A stretch of DNA of 7,083 bases from NCBI GenBank assembly GCA_027622495.1, contig JAQBYL010000208.1:1-7083 (forward strand). The letters are read 5' to 3'. Made by a program: the position numbers and the translations under genes. The DNA is from Pseudomonadota bacterium (GTDB lineage Bacteria > Pseudomonadota > Gammaproteobacteria > Pseudomonadales > Azotimanducaceae). Position 1 is the first letter of the stretch; the number at the start of each line of letters is the position of its first letter. This document shows positions 1 through 5,447 of this stretch, in pieces. The notes under the pieces are model-generated. The model worked only from the letters and a program-made list of their open reading frames with translations, was not told the origin of the DNA and did not search any database.

Positions 1-1
1 T

Positions 2-448
2 CAGGGTGCGATCGGCAGTACGGTTGTTGCAATGCTGGCCCGCGATCATACCGGTGTTGTGTTATGGGCGGGCGATTCACGGCTGTATCGGCTTCGCGAC
101 GCCAATCTCGACCAGATCACCCGTGATCACAACCCCATATCGGATCTGCTCGACAGTGGCGCGGTGAGCGAAAGTGAAGCGTTGAGCACCGATACCAACG
201 TCATCACCCGGGCAGTCGGTGGCCAGAACCGGCTGGTGCTGGATGTTGCGGTGTTCGACATTCTGCCTGGTGACACCTACCTGCTGTGCAGCGATGGTCT
301 CTACCGGGAGATCGATCCCGACCAGATGTGTCAGGAGCTTGGCAACGCAGACGTAGGTGCTGCCGTCACTGGTCTCATGGCCGGTGGTCTGCGTGGTGAA
401 GCCCGCGACAATATATCTATGGTCGTTACGCGACCTCACGCAGATTAG
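2..448 (+). CDS. PP2C-family Ser/Thr protein phosphatase, C-terminal part
   Basis: This is a 5'-truncated gene. The frame is open from the window edge and the first visible residues (QGAIGSTVVAML) are the usual mid-domain GTT/GST strand of PP2C enzymes, so roughly the N-terminal 90-100 residues lie upstream. Visible family motifs are WAGDSRLYRLRD (the metal-binding Asp of GDSR, codon at nt 74), TRDHN, ITRAVGG, LLCSDGLY (the SDG Asp) and RDNISMVV (the C-terminal DN metal ligand). The metal-site residues seen here are intact, so it is probably an active, soluble, Mn/Mg-dependent phosphatase that removes phosphate from Ser/Thr. Its stop codon directly abuts the ATG of the kinase gene, which implies co-translation with its likely antagonist. 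Similar phosphatase-kinase pairs are known as PppA/PpkA in type VI secretion, but no type VI gene is visible here. The family call is firm; the partner assignment is inferred from adjacency. Confidence 0.9.
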   Translation, partial: QGAIGSTVVAMLARDHTGVVLWAGDSRLYRLRDANLDQITRDHNPISDLLDSGAVSESEALSTDTNVITRAVGGQNRLVLDVAVFDILPGDTYLLCSDGLYREIDPDQMCQELGNADVGAAVTGLMAGGLRGEARDNISMVVTRPHAD

Positions 449-2962
449 ATGACTGTGTCTGATCAGGACCGAACCATACTCCGAGCAGAATCAGTTTCTG
501 CGCATGAAATCAGCCGCAAGCAGGTGCAGGCTGAACCGAGCAGATCTGCATCGGAACTCAGTGTCCTTAAAAGTCGCTTTGTCCTGGAAGACAAACTTGG
601 CAGTGGTGGCATGGGTGTGGTCTACAAGGCGCGTGATTTACGCAAAGTAGAAGCCCGGGATCGTAAGCCTTACGTTGCGGTCAAGGTTCTGAACGACGAC
701 TTCCGGACTCACCCCGAAGCTTTTATTGCCCTGCAGCGGGAAGCGTCGAAGTCACAGACCATATCGCACCCCAACATCGTCTCGATATTCGATTTCGACA
801 AAGACGGTGAAATCCCTTTTATCATTATGGAACTTCTGGTCGGCCGTGAACTGGCAGACCTTTTGCGTTCCTATCCTCATGGTCTGCCGGATCCGATGGC
901 ATGGGATGTGATAGCCGGTATCTGTGAGGGCTTAAGCCACGCACACAAGGCAGGAGTTGTTCATGCCGACCTGAAACCGGGCAACATATTCGTCAGCCCG
1001 GAAAATCACGCCAAGATTCTTGATTTCGGGATTGCCCGTGCGGTCCAGATCAATCAGCAGCATGGCGAAGAGACGGTTTTTGATCCAGCCCGTCTCGCAG
1101 CTCTCACGCCTGCCTATGCGAGCCGGGAAATGCTCAACGGCGACAACCCGGAACCGCGCGACGATCTGTACAGCCTGGGTGTGGTGATCTATCTGGTCCT
1201 TACCGGGCATCATCCGTTTGGACGCTTGTCAGCGTCAGAAGCATATGCTGAAGGGCTGAAGCCGGAAAAACCAAAACGACTTACCCATCGTCAATGGCGC
1301 GGCCTGAAACATTGCCTTGCGTTCAATCGTCACGAGCGGCTCTCCGGCGTTAATGAGTTGATGCGCTTGATGCTGAAACCAGCACCCTGGAGGACGACGG
1401 GTGCAATGGCCGCTGCGGCGGCGATTGTAGTTGCGCTTGCAACGGGGCTTGCGATCGATGGTCAGGAATTAAACGATGTCAAAGAAGAAGTTCGTCAGAC
1501 CACTCTGCTCGATGCGCAACTGACGCGTTTATCAACACTGGTTAGCAATCCTGCGTTTGATCCCAACTGGGAACGACTTGTGTGGGCTGAAACCGAAACA
1601 CTGATCGCCCTGGACCATGAAGGTGCCTGGGTGCAGAAACACCTTCGCGACGTACGCGACCTTTATGATGCGGAGATCAAACGAAGTGGCAATATACGCA
1701 GGTCGCTGGCTCTGCTTGAGCGGGCAGGCCGCTATGGTGGCATGAAACCAACGAAAGCAGCGATTGCGTTACAGCTTGTCGACACTGTGCGGACCCAGGT
1801 TAGTGAACCCGTCGCTGACCAGGCGTCGCTTGATAGTCTCACCAGCAATCTTGCTCTGCTTGAACAGGAATTCCCGGAAACACCAGACCTTGCCGAGCTG
1901 AAGCTCGAGATCGCAGATGTCATCGAAGCAGCGCTTGATCGGGCAACCCGCAAGTCGGAGCGCAACCTGGTTAAAGAACGCTCTGATACCAAAGCGGTCG
2001 TGACAGACGCGCTGGTCAGCGATCTCGATGCGTTGTTTGCCGAGTCATGTCTGAGGCTCGACATGGACGCGATCCAGAGCCGTCAGGAGGGCAGTCGGAA
2101 CCCTGCGGTGGTCAAAGCCGGCGAGCGCAGACTCGGTGCTGGTTTCAAGAAATGTATCGATCGCCTCGGCGCAATCGAGCGCGATCGCGCGGTTGCCCTC
2201 CATGCTGATGTACTCAAACGTTTTGGCCGCCTGCCGGGCCTGCCGGAGGTGGCCGTTGATCCCTGCGGTATGCGCTACCTGGTGGGGAATGGTTCGAGCT
2301 ACGGTCGTGCCGGTTACTGTGCAGACCGCCTGGTTGATCAGGAAGGTCCGCGCCTGGTGGTCATTCCGATGGGCTCCGACGGCAGCCGTTTTGCCATCAC
2401 CAAGCAGGAAATTACCTGGGGTGAGTTCCGGATCTATTGCGAGGCCAGAAATGCAGCAGGTGCAGATGAGGTTGAGATGGGCTGCAGCAGCGCAAGTGAA
2501 AAAGCCTTTAGCGCAAGTGAAAAAGCCCTTAGCGCAAGTGAAAAAGCCTTTAGCGCAAATAATAAAGCCCTTCCGGTGAGTGGTCTCTCCTACGCACAGG
2601 TCAGCGGTTACATCAGCTGGCTGAGTCGCGAGACCGGCTATACCTACCGTTTGCCTACCGAGGAGGAATGGAAAACAGCTGCCGATGGTCCGGCTGATCC
2701 GAATCGTAACTGTCGCGTATCCATCAATGGGATCGAGCGTGGCTTGAGACCCGTGGCTGCCGACATGGGTAAGGCCAGTGCATTCGGTCTGATTCATGTT
2801 CTGGGCAATGTTCAGGAGTGGGTTCTGGCCGAAGACGGTCTCAAGGCATCTGGTGGGACCTACAGCGATCCAATTCAGTCGTGCCTGGCAGACACGACCC
2901 GACCACATGGTGGCGAAGCAGATCCGCTCACCGGTTTCAGACTGGTCCGGGAGGTGACATGA
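449..2962 (+). CDS. Transmembrane Hanks-type Ser/Thr kinase with C-terminal FGE/SUMF1-like domain
   Basis: The protein has 837 residues. Kinase domain about 44-310: Gly loop GSGGMG (51-56), VAVK lysine K79, alpha-C Glu E98, catalytic loop HADLKPGN (172-179), DFG (192-194), APE-like segment PAYASREM (221-228), DDLYSLG (238-244) and R297. A hydrophobic segment at about 317-336 crosses the membrane. Next comes a helix-rich region (340-600) and an FGE/SUMF1-like domain (about 632-837) with YRLPTEEEW (733-741), LGNVQEWV (785-792), SGGTY (801-805) and GFRLVRE (829-835). By topology the second half is periplasmic; it holds eight Cys. The catalytic loop is non-RD (Ala in place of Arg). The FGE part is probably a sensory or binding fold rather than an enzyme, since only one of the two catalytic Cys positions seems kept. 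The ATG abuts the upstream stop (TAGATG) with no clear Shine-Dalgarno, suggesting translational coupling. The ATGA overlap ties it to the transporter gene. Kinase call is firm; substrate unknown. Confidence 0.93.
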   Translation: MTVSDQDRTILRAESVSAHEISRKQVQAEPSRSASELSVLKSRFVLEDKLGSGGMGVVYKARDLRKVEARDRKPYVAVKVLNDDFRTHPEAFIALQREASKSQTISHPNIVSIFDFDKDGEIPFIIMELLVGRELADLLRSYPHGLPDPMAWDVIAGICEGLSHAHKAGVVHADLKPGNIFVSPENHAKILDFGIARAVQINQQHGEETVFDPARLAALTPAYASREMLNGDNPEPRDDLYSLGVVIYLVLTGHHPFGRLSASEAYAEGLKPEKPKRLTHRQWRGLKHCLAFNRHERLSGVNELMRLMLKPAPWRTTGAMAAAAAIVVALATGLAIDGQELNDVKEEVRQTTLLDAQLTRLSTLVSNPAFDPNWERLVWAETETLIALDHEGAWVQKHLRDVRDLYDAEIKRSGNIRRSLALLERAGRYGGMKPTKAAIALQLVDTVRTQVSEPVADQASLDSLTSNLALLEQEFPETPDLAELKLEIADVIEAALDRATRKSERNLVKERSDTKAVVTDALVSDLDALFAESCLRLDMDAIQSRQEGSRNPAVVKAGERRLGAGFKKCIDRLGAIERDRAVALHADVLKRFGRLPGLPEVAVDPCGMRYLVGNGSSYGRAGYCADRLVDQEGPRLVVIPMGSDGSRFAITKQEITWGEFRIYCEARNAAGADEVEMGCSSASEKAFSASEKALSASEKAFSANNKALPVSGLSYAQVSGYISWLSRETGYTYRLPTEEEWKTAADGPADPNRNCRVSINGIERGLRPVAADMGKASAFGLIHVLGNVQEWVLAEDGLKASGGTYSDPIQSCLADTTRPHGGEADPLTGFRLVREVT
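2489..2572 (+). repeat. Four-copy in-frame 21-bp tandem repeat inside the kinase gene
   Basis: Four contiguous 21-bp units (2489-2509, 2510-2530, 2531-2551, 2552-2572) encode SASEKAF, SASEKAL, SASEKAF and SANNKAL (residues 681-708). Units 1 and 3 are identical, unit 2 differs from them by one base, and unit 4 carries three further changes. The alternating TTT/CTT ends suggest a 42-bp dimer that was duplicated. The repeat sits in the FGE-like domain, between the TKQEITWGEF strand and the PVSGLSYAQV segment, so it probably forms a surface loop. Because the unit is a multiple of three, copy-number change would alter loop length without breaking the frame. Confidence 0.97.
2949..2955 (+). promoter_or_regulatory. 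Ribosome binding site deciding the TpsB start
   Basis: GGGAGGT lies within the last codons of the kinase gene, with a GGAGG core ending 4 nt before the ATG at 2959. Together with the ATGA stop/start overlap it supports the long form of the transporter. The in-frame ATGs further in (3004, 3139) have no well-placed Shine-Dalgarno. Confidence 0.7.
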
Positions 2963-4884
2963 CATTGCTTGAACTTTCTCCGGAGGCGGTGCGTTTACGA
3001 CGCATGACCAGAGCTGTTGCCGCGGGAGAACTGAGCGATGAGGACTACAGGCTTGCGCGACGAAGCATCATCGAACGCTTTGCGTACACGCATGCAAAAG
3101 AGGACACGCAGCGCCGCAACGATCAGACCACCCGTCGCATGCGGCGCGCACCGGCCGTGGGATTTGAACCGCGCGACCCCTTCAAGCGCTACCTGGCCGG
3201 TGTTCTGGTGGTTCTGCTGCTGGTTGCAGGCCTCGCCGCGCAGGCGCTCGGCAAAACCATTCCTGCGCTGGCCGATCGCGATCTGAACCCGGTCAGTGGT
3301 CCCCGGTATGAGGTCAAGCGGATTGAGCTTGAAGCGCCAGACGAGCAGATGCGACTTGACGGCAACGCCCTCGAGCAGGTTCTAAATGCCGCGCTGGCTA
3401 CCGAACACGCGGCCAACGCCACACTCAGGCACGGTTTCAACACAGATGAACTCACCGAGGTGGGGAAGTTTCTGAATGCGGTGGGTGTTCATGAAAATAA
3501 TGGTCGTCTTTCACCGGAAGATGCGAAAGACCTGGGTGCACTCATTCAGGCGCAGAAGTCGCGGCGCGGGCTGTCGCTCAACCAACTGGAAGTCATCTCG
3601 GGCAAGGTTGCGGCCTTCTATCGCTCACAGGGCTACTTTCTGACCGAGGTTTACATCCCGGCACAAACGCTGACCGACGATGGTGTAGTCCGGATGCAGG
3701 TGCTGCCCGGGAAGCTGTCTGCGGTGGTGGTGACACGTGGTGATGACGCGCTGGTACAACCGCTGTTCCGCGACATGCTTGGCACTGTGGTTACCAAAGC
3801 GGCAGTCGAAACCCGCCTTTATCAGCTGAATCGGCTGCCGGGGATACAAGCCACCGCTTCATTCAGACCGGGGGCAGACACCGGTGAGACCGATCTCAAC
3901 GTCAACGTTTCTGAGACCCGACGCCTGCGCGGCAGCGTGCAGATGGATAACCAGGGGCACCAGGATCTGGGCGAAACCCGGATTGCTTTTCAGGGTGCGT
4001 TGCTCAATCCCACCGGCCGCGGCGACTCAGTGAATTTCGGGCTGCTGAGCAGCGTCTCCGGCGGCGATCAACTGTACGGCTTTGCGGGTTATGAGACCCC
4101 GGTAATCGACGCCCGGCACCTTGCTCGAATCAGAGTTTCAAAGCTTGATTTTGCCTGGCAAGGCGTGGACCAGACCGATGTAGACGCCTTCGAGATCGAC
4201 GCAGATCTGAGCCGGACCGTACTGTCGACGCGTGATGTTTCTCTGAACACCAGCATTGGCCTTGCCCATCATCAGCTCAACTGGAGCGACGATGTGGATC
4301 AGCGCGCGGATTTTGTCAGGGTCGGACTGCGCGGTCACAAACTATGGGATGACCTGCGCCTCGCCCTGTCCGGGCATGCGGATGTTCTGGCCGGGCGGAT
4401 GAGTGATCCGCTCCCGGATCAGGATGAGAAGTTCTGGGCGTTGCGATCGCAGGTTCAGGTCTGGCGGCCGCTGCATGTTCCGTTTGTTTCTTCGGAACTC
4501 AAAGTGTCGATGCTGCTGCTCGGCCAACTCAGTGGCAGTCGGCTGCCGTCGACCTTACGTCTTGGTCTGGGGGGTGCCAGCGACCTGCGCGGGTTTGAAC
4601 CCGGTACGTTCATGGCGGACAGCGGCGCGGTAGCTCGGTTGAACCTGCATGTTCCGCTGAAGCTCGGTGAACTGACGTTCTTCAGTGACTACGGTTATGG
4701 CGATCAGGCACCTGATAATGGGTCCTCCGGGTGGGGTGAGCTGGCCGACATCGGGGTCAGCTGGCAGGCGCATCTGTTGCCCGGGCTGAACTCACGTCTG
4801 TCTGTAAGCAAACCCGTGGTATTGCGTGCACCTCGCGCCGAAAACGACATCCGTGTTTACTGGTCTGTGTCTTATGAACGTTAG
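2959..4884 (+). CDS. TpsB-type outer-membrane transporter (ShlB/FhaC/HecB family) with cytoplasmic N-terminal extension
   Basis: The protein has 641 residues. Residues 1-75 are hydrophilic, helical and Arg-rich. They include RRMTRAVAAGELSDEDYRLA (14-33), which looks like a short SHOCT-like helical hairpin (weak call). A long hydrophobic signal sequence follows (78-96), with possible cleavage after AQA (94-96). The POTRA region includes YEVKRIEL (117-124), a helical insertion (about 130-200), and LSLNQLEVISGKVAAFYRSQ (205-224) leading into GYFLTEVYIPAQ and VVRMQVLPGKL, a classic TpsB signature. A second POTRA spans about 259-319. The rest (320-641) is an alternating beta-barrel pattern with the L6-type motif DLRGFEPG (542-549) and a C-terminal strand IRVYWSVSYER. 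TpsB proteins export a large TpsA partner across the outer membrane; none is seen here. The start is set by the ATGA overlap and a good ribosome site. The cytoplasmic extension is unusual for the family. Family call firm; cargo unknown. Confidence 0.9.
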   Translation: MTLLELSPEAVRLRRMTRAVAAGELSDEDYRLARRSIIERFAYTHAKEDTQRRNDQTTRRMRRAPAVGFEPRDPFKRYLAGVLVVLLLVAGLAAQALGKTIPALADRDLNPVSGPRYEVKRIELEAPDEQMRLDGNALEQVLNAALATEHAANATLRHGFNTDELTEVGKFLNAVGVHENNGRLSPEDAKDLGALIQAQKSRRGLSLNQLEVISGKVAAFYRSQGYFLTEVYIPAQTLTDDGVVRMQVLPGKLSAVVVTRGDDALVQPLFRDMLGTVVTKAAVETRLYQLNRLPGIQATASFRPGADTGETDLNVNVSETRRLRGSVQMDNQGHQDLGETRIAFQGALLNPTGRGDSVNFGLLSSVSGGDQLYGFAGYETPVIDARHLARIRVSKLDFAWQGVDQTDVDAFEIDADLSRTVLSTRDVSLNTSIGLAHHQLNWSDDVDQRADFVRVGLRGHKLWDDLRLALSGHADVLAGRMSDPLPDQDEKFWALRSQVQVWRPLHVPFVSSELKVSMLLLGQLSGSRLPSTLRLGLGGASDLRGFEPGTFMADSGAVARLNLHVPLKLGELTFFSDYGYGDQAPDNGSSGWGELADIGVSWQAHLLPGLNSRLSVSKPVVLRAPRAENDIRVYWSVSYER

Positions 4885-5101
4885 ATTGCTGGCTATCCTG
4901 CTGCTGTTGTCCCGGCTTGTCATCGCCGCTGAAACTCTGGATGAAGCTGAGAGTGGGTTTGATCTGGAATGGTGCAGTGATGGGCGCTGTATCGGCGATG
5001 AAAGTTTTGATACCGCGGTTTTTACCGATCTGTCTCCGGTTACCAGCAGCGAAAATGCGGTTAAACTTCCCACCGATGAGCCCACTTCCACGGACGAATA
5101 A
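4874..5101 (+). CDS. Small acidic exported protein with a C-X4-C pair, function unknown
   Basis: I do not recognise this 75-residue product. The chosen ATG overlaps the end of the transporter gene by 11 nt and starts a typical signal peptide (MNVRLLAILLLLSRLVIAA, residues 1-19). A longer reading from GTG 4826 would bury that signal behind 16 extra residues and is less likely. The predicted mature part is about 56 residues and very acidic (16 Asp/Glu against one Arg and one Lys). It contains WCSDGRC (33-39), where C34 and C39 could form a small disulfide loop, and ends in a low-complexity Pro/Thr/Asp/Glu tail. No Shine-Dalgarno is visible, so translation probably depends on coupling to the transporter. 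No lipobox is seen, so it is probably periplasmic or secreted. A link to the TPS transporter or the kinase sensor domain is inferred only from its place as last gene of the operon. Confidence 0.62.
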   Translation: MNVRLLAILLLLSRLVIAAETLDEAESGFDLEWCSDGRCIGDESFDTAVFTDLSPVTSSENAVKLPTDEPTSTDE

Positions 5102-5109
5102 AACCCTCT

Positions 5110-5135
5110 GACAGGAACCCTCAGGGGTGCTTGTC
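5110..5135 (+). terminator. Hairpin after the kinase-TPS operon, possible terminator or 3' end
   Basis: Arms GACAGGAACCC and GGGTGCTTGTC pair around a TCAG loop, giving ten pairs (one of them G-T) and one A-G mismatch. The hairpin starts 9 nt after the stop codon of the small exported protein, as expected for the operon's 3' end. There is no T-run directly after it; TTTT comes 12 nt later (5148-5151). It may therefore be a weak terminator or an mRNA-stabilising structure. Confidence 0.45.
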
Positions 5136-5209
5136 CTACAACGGAGGTTTTGGCTGGTGACACGCGTGGCTCATGGGGAGAGTGGCTACTAACATCTTTT
5201 CCGAGGTGG

Positions 5210-5218
5210 TTATGCACA
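5210..5218 (+). promoter_or_regulatory. DnaA-box match TTATGCACA
   Basis: A perfect match to the TTATNCACA consensus for DnaA binding. It lies 11 bp before an inverted near-match (5230-5238). Binding is inferred from sequence only. Confidence 0.4.
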
Positions 5219-5229
5219 TCCGGAGGTTT

Positions 5230-5238
5230 CGTGTATAA
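5230..5238 (-). promoter_or_regulatory. DnaA-box-like site TTATACACG
   Basis: Read on the minus strand this is TTATACACG, an 8/9 match to TTATNCACA. It faces the perfect match at 5210-5218. On the plus strand the same bases include TATAAG, which could instead be part of a -10 element, so the assignment is weak. Confidence 0.25.
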
Positions 5239-5263
5239 GGCCCGTGAGATGCGGCCTTTGTTT
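5237..5263 (+). terminator. Terminator-like hairpin with T-rich tail
   Basis: AAGGCC (5237-5242) and GGCCTT (5253-5258) form a 6-bp perfect stem with a 10-nt loop, followed by TGTTT. The stem is short and the T-run is broken, so strength is doubtful. It could end read-through from the operon to the left, or act as an attenuator ahead of the glutamine-synthetase-like gene. Confidence 0.35.
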
Positions 5264-5288
5264 CACACTCAGATGAGCTAAGTCGTCA

Positions 5289-5301
5289 TAACTCACTGAT
5301 T
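5289..5301 (-). promoter_or_regulatory. IHF consensus match
   Basis: On the minus strand the sequence AATCAGTGAGTTA fits WATCARNNNNTTR at every fixed position. It lies in the AT-rich part of the spacer, between the two pairs of DnaA-box-like sites. It overlaps the palindrome at 5295-5308, so IHF and another regulator could compete, or only one of the readings is real. Confidence 0.35.
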
Positions 5302-5308
5302 AATCAGT
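5295..5308. promoter_or_regulatory. 14-bp perfect palindrome, candidate operator
   Basis: ACTGATTAATCAGT is identical to its reverse complement. It lies about 140 bp before the start of the glutamine-synthetase-like gene, in non-coding AT-rich DNA. Symmetry of this size is typical of sites for dimeric helix-turn-helix repressors. I could not assign it to a known regulator; it does not have the spacing of an FNR/CRP box. Confidence 0.4.
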
Positions 5309-5387
5309 ATGAATATCACTTCCAACAGGTTGACCAGACAATGCGGCGAAGTGCCTCGCAAATAGCCGATGAGCCGGTTCTACCGAC

Positions 5388-5396
5388 TTATCCTCA
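5388..5396 (+). promoter_or_regulatory. DnaA-box-like site TTATCCTCA
   Basis: An 8/9 match to TTATNCACA, starting 12 bp before the perfect match at 5400-5408 in the same direction, about one helical turn away. Confidence 0.25.
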
Positions 5397-5399
5397 GAG

Positions 5400-5408
5400 T
5401 TATCCACA
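5400..5408 (+). promoter_or_regulatory. DnaA-box match TTATCCACA
   Basis: A perfect match to the strong form of the DnaA-box consensus. It ends 39 bp before the chosen start of the glutamine-synthetase-like gene, so bound DnaA could also affect that gene's transcription. Confidence 0.42.
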
Positions 5409-5434
5409 GCTTTGTTCACCCAACCGATGCGGCC

Positions 5435-5438
5435 GGAG
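5435..5438 (+). promoter_or_regulatory. Ribosome binding site deciding the glutamine-synthetase-like start
   Basis: GGAG sits 9 nt before ATG 5448. The alternative in-frame starts, TTG 5412 and ATG 5427, have no Shine-Dalgarno, so 5448 is preferred. Confidence 0.55.
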
Positions 5439-5447
5439 CCAGACGCG

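Larger units (their letters stand above)
5102..5447. other. Intergenic region with hairpins, DnaA-box matches, IHF-like site and palindrome
   Basis: This 346-bp stretch separates the kinase-TPS operon from the glutamine-synthetase-like gene. I see no convincing protein gene, only tiny Shine-Dalgarno-led frames of 8-16 codons. The segment 5261-5340 has 31 G/C in 80 bases, clearly AT-richer than the coding DNA. It contains the sites listed separately: two hairpins, four DnaA-box-like sequences, an IHF consensus match and a 14-bp palindrome. The 9-mer CGGAGGTTT also occurs twice (5142-5150 and 5221-5229). No GATC is present, unlike an enterobacterial oriC. The promoter of the downstream pair presumably lies here, but no strong sigma-70 match stands out. 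Confidence 0.7.

Noticed and set aside
2179..2190. 12-bp palindrome GCGCGATCGCGC
   Set aside because: It is inside coding sequence (IERDRAV), GC-rich and explained by codon choice. No flanking site suggests regulation.
2818..2958. Upstream extension of the transporter frame by 47 codons into the kinase gene
   Set aside because: It would overlap the conserved end of the FGE-like domain in another frame. ATG 2959 with ATGA coupling and a good ribosome site explains the start.
2330..2959. Variable region of a diversity-generating retroelement in the C-terminal FGE/lectin-like fold
   Set aside because: Kinase-FGE fusions can be retroelement targets, but no template repeat, reverse transcriptase or accessory gene is in the window, and the only repeat is a simple tandem one.
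2045..2965. Long minus-strand open frame (306 codons) opposite the kinase's C-terminal region
   Set aside because: It is the antisense of a frame with clear FGE-domain motifs. Its repeated AKGFFTC stretch is only the complement of the 21-bp repeat, and no domain is visible.
4792..5217. Minus-strand frame of 141 codons opposite the small exported protein
   Set aside because: Ser-rich product without motif or signal. The plus-strand frame has a signal peptide and operon-type overlap, so it is the better reading.
5262..5292. Sigma-70 promoter TTCACA (5262-5267) with CATAAC (5287-5292)
   Set aside because: The -35 matches 5/6, but the spacer is 19 bp and the -10 matches only 4/6, too weak to list, although its start point would fall in the palindrome.
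5330..5335. TTGACC as a -35 box
   Set aside because: No acceptable -10 hexamer lies 15-19 bp downstream.
5102..5447. Integron attC site or insertion-sequence end
   Set aside because: No RYYYAAC/GTTRRRY pair with the right spacing and no terminal inverted repeats or target duplications were found.
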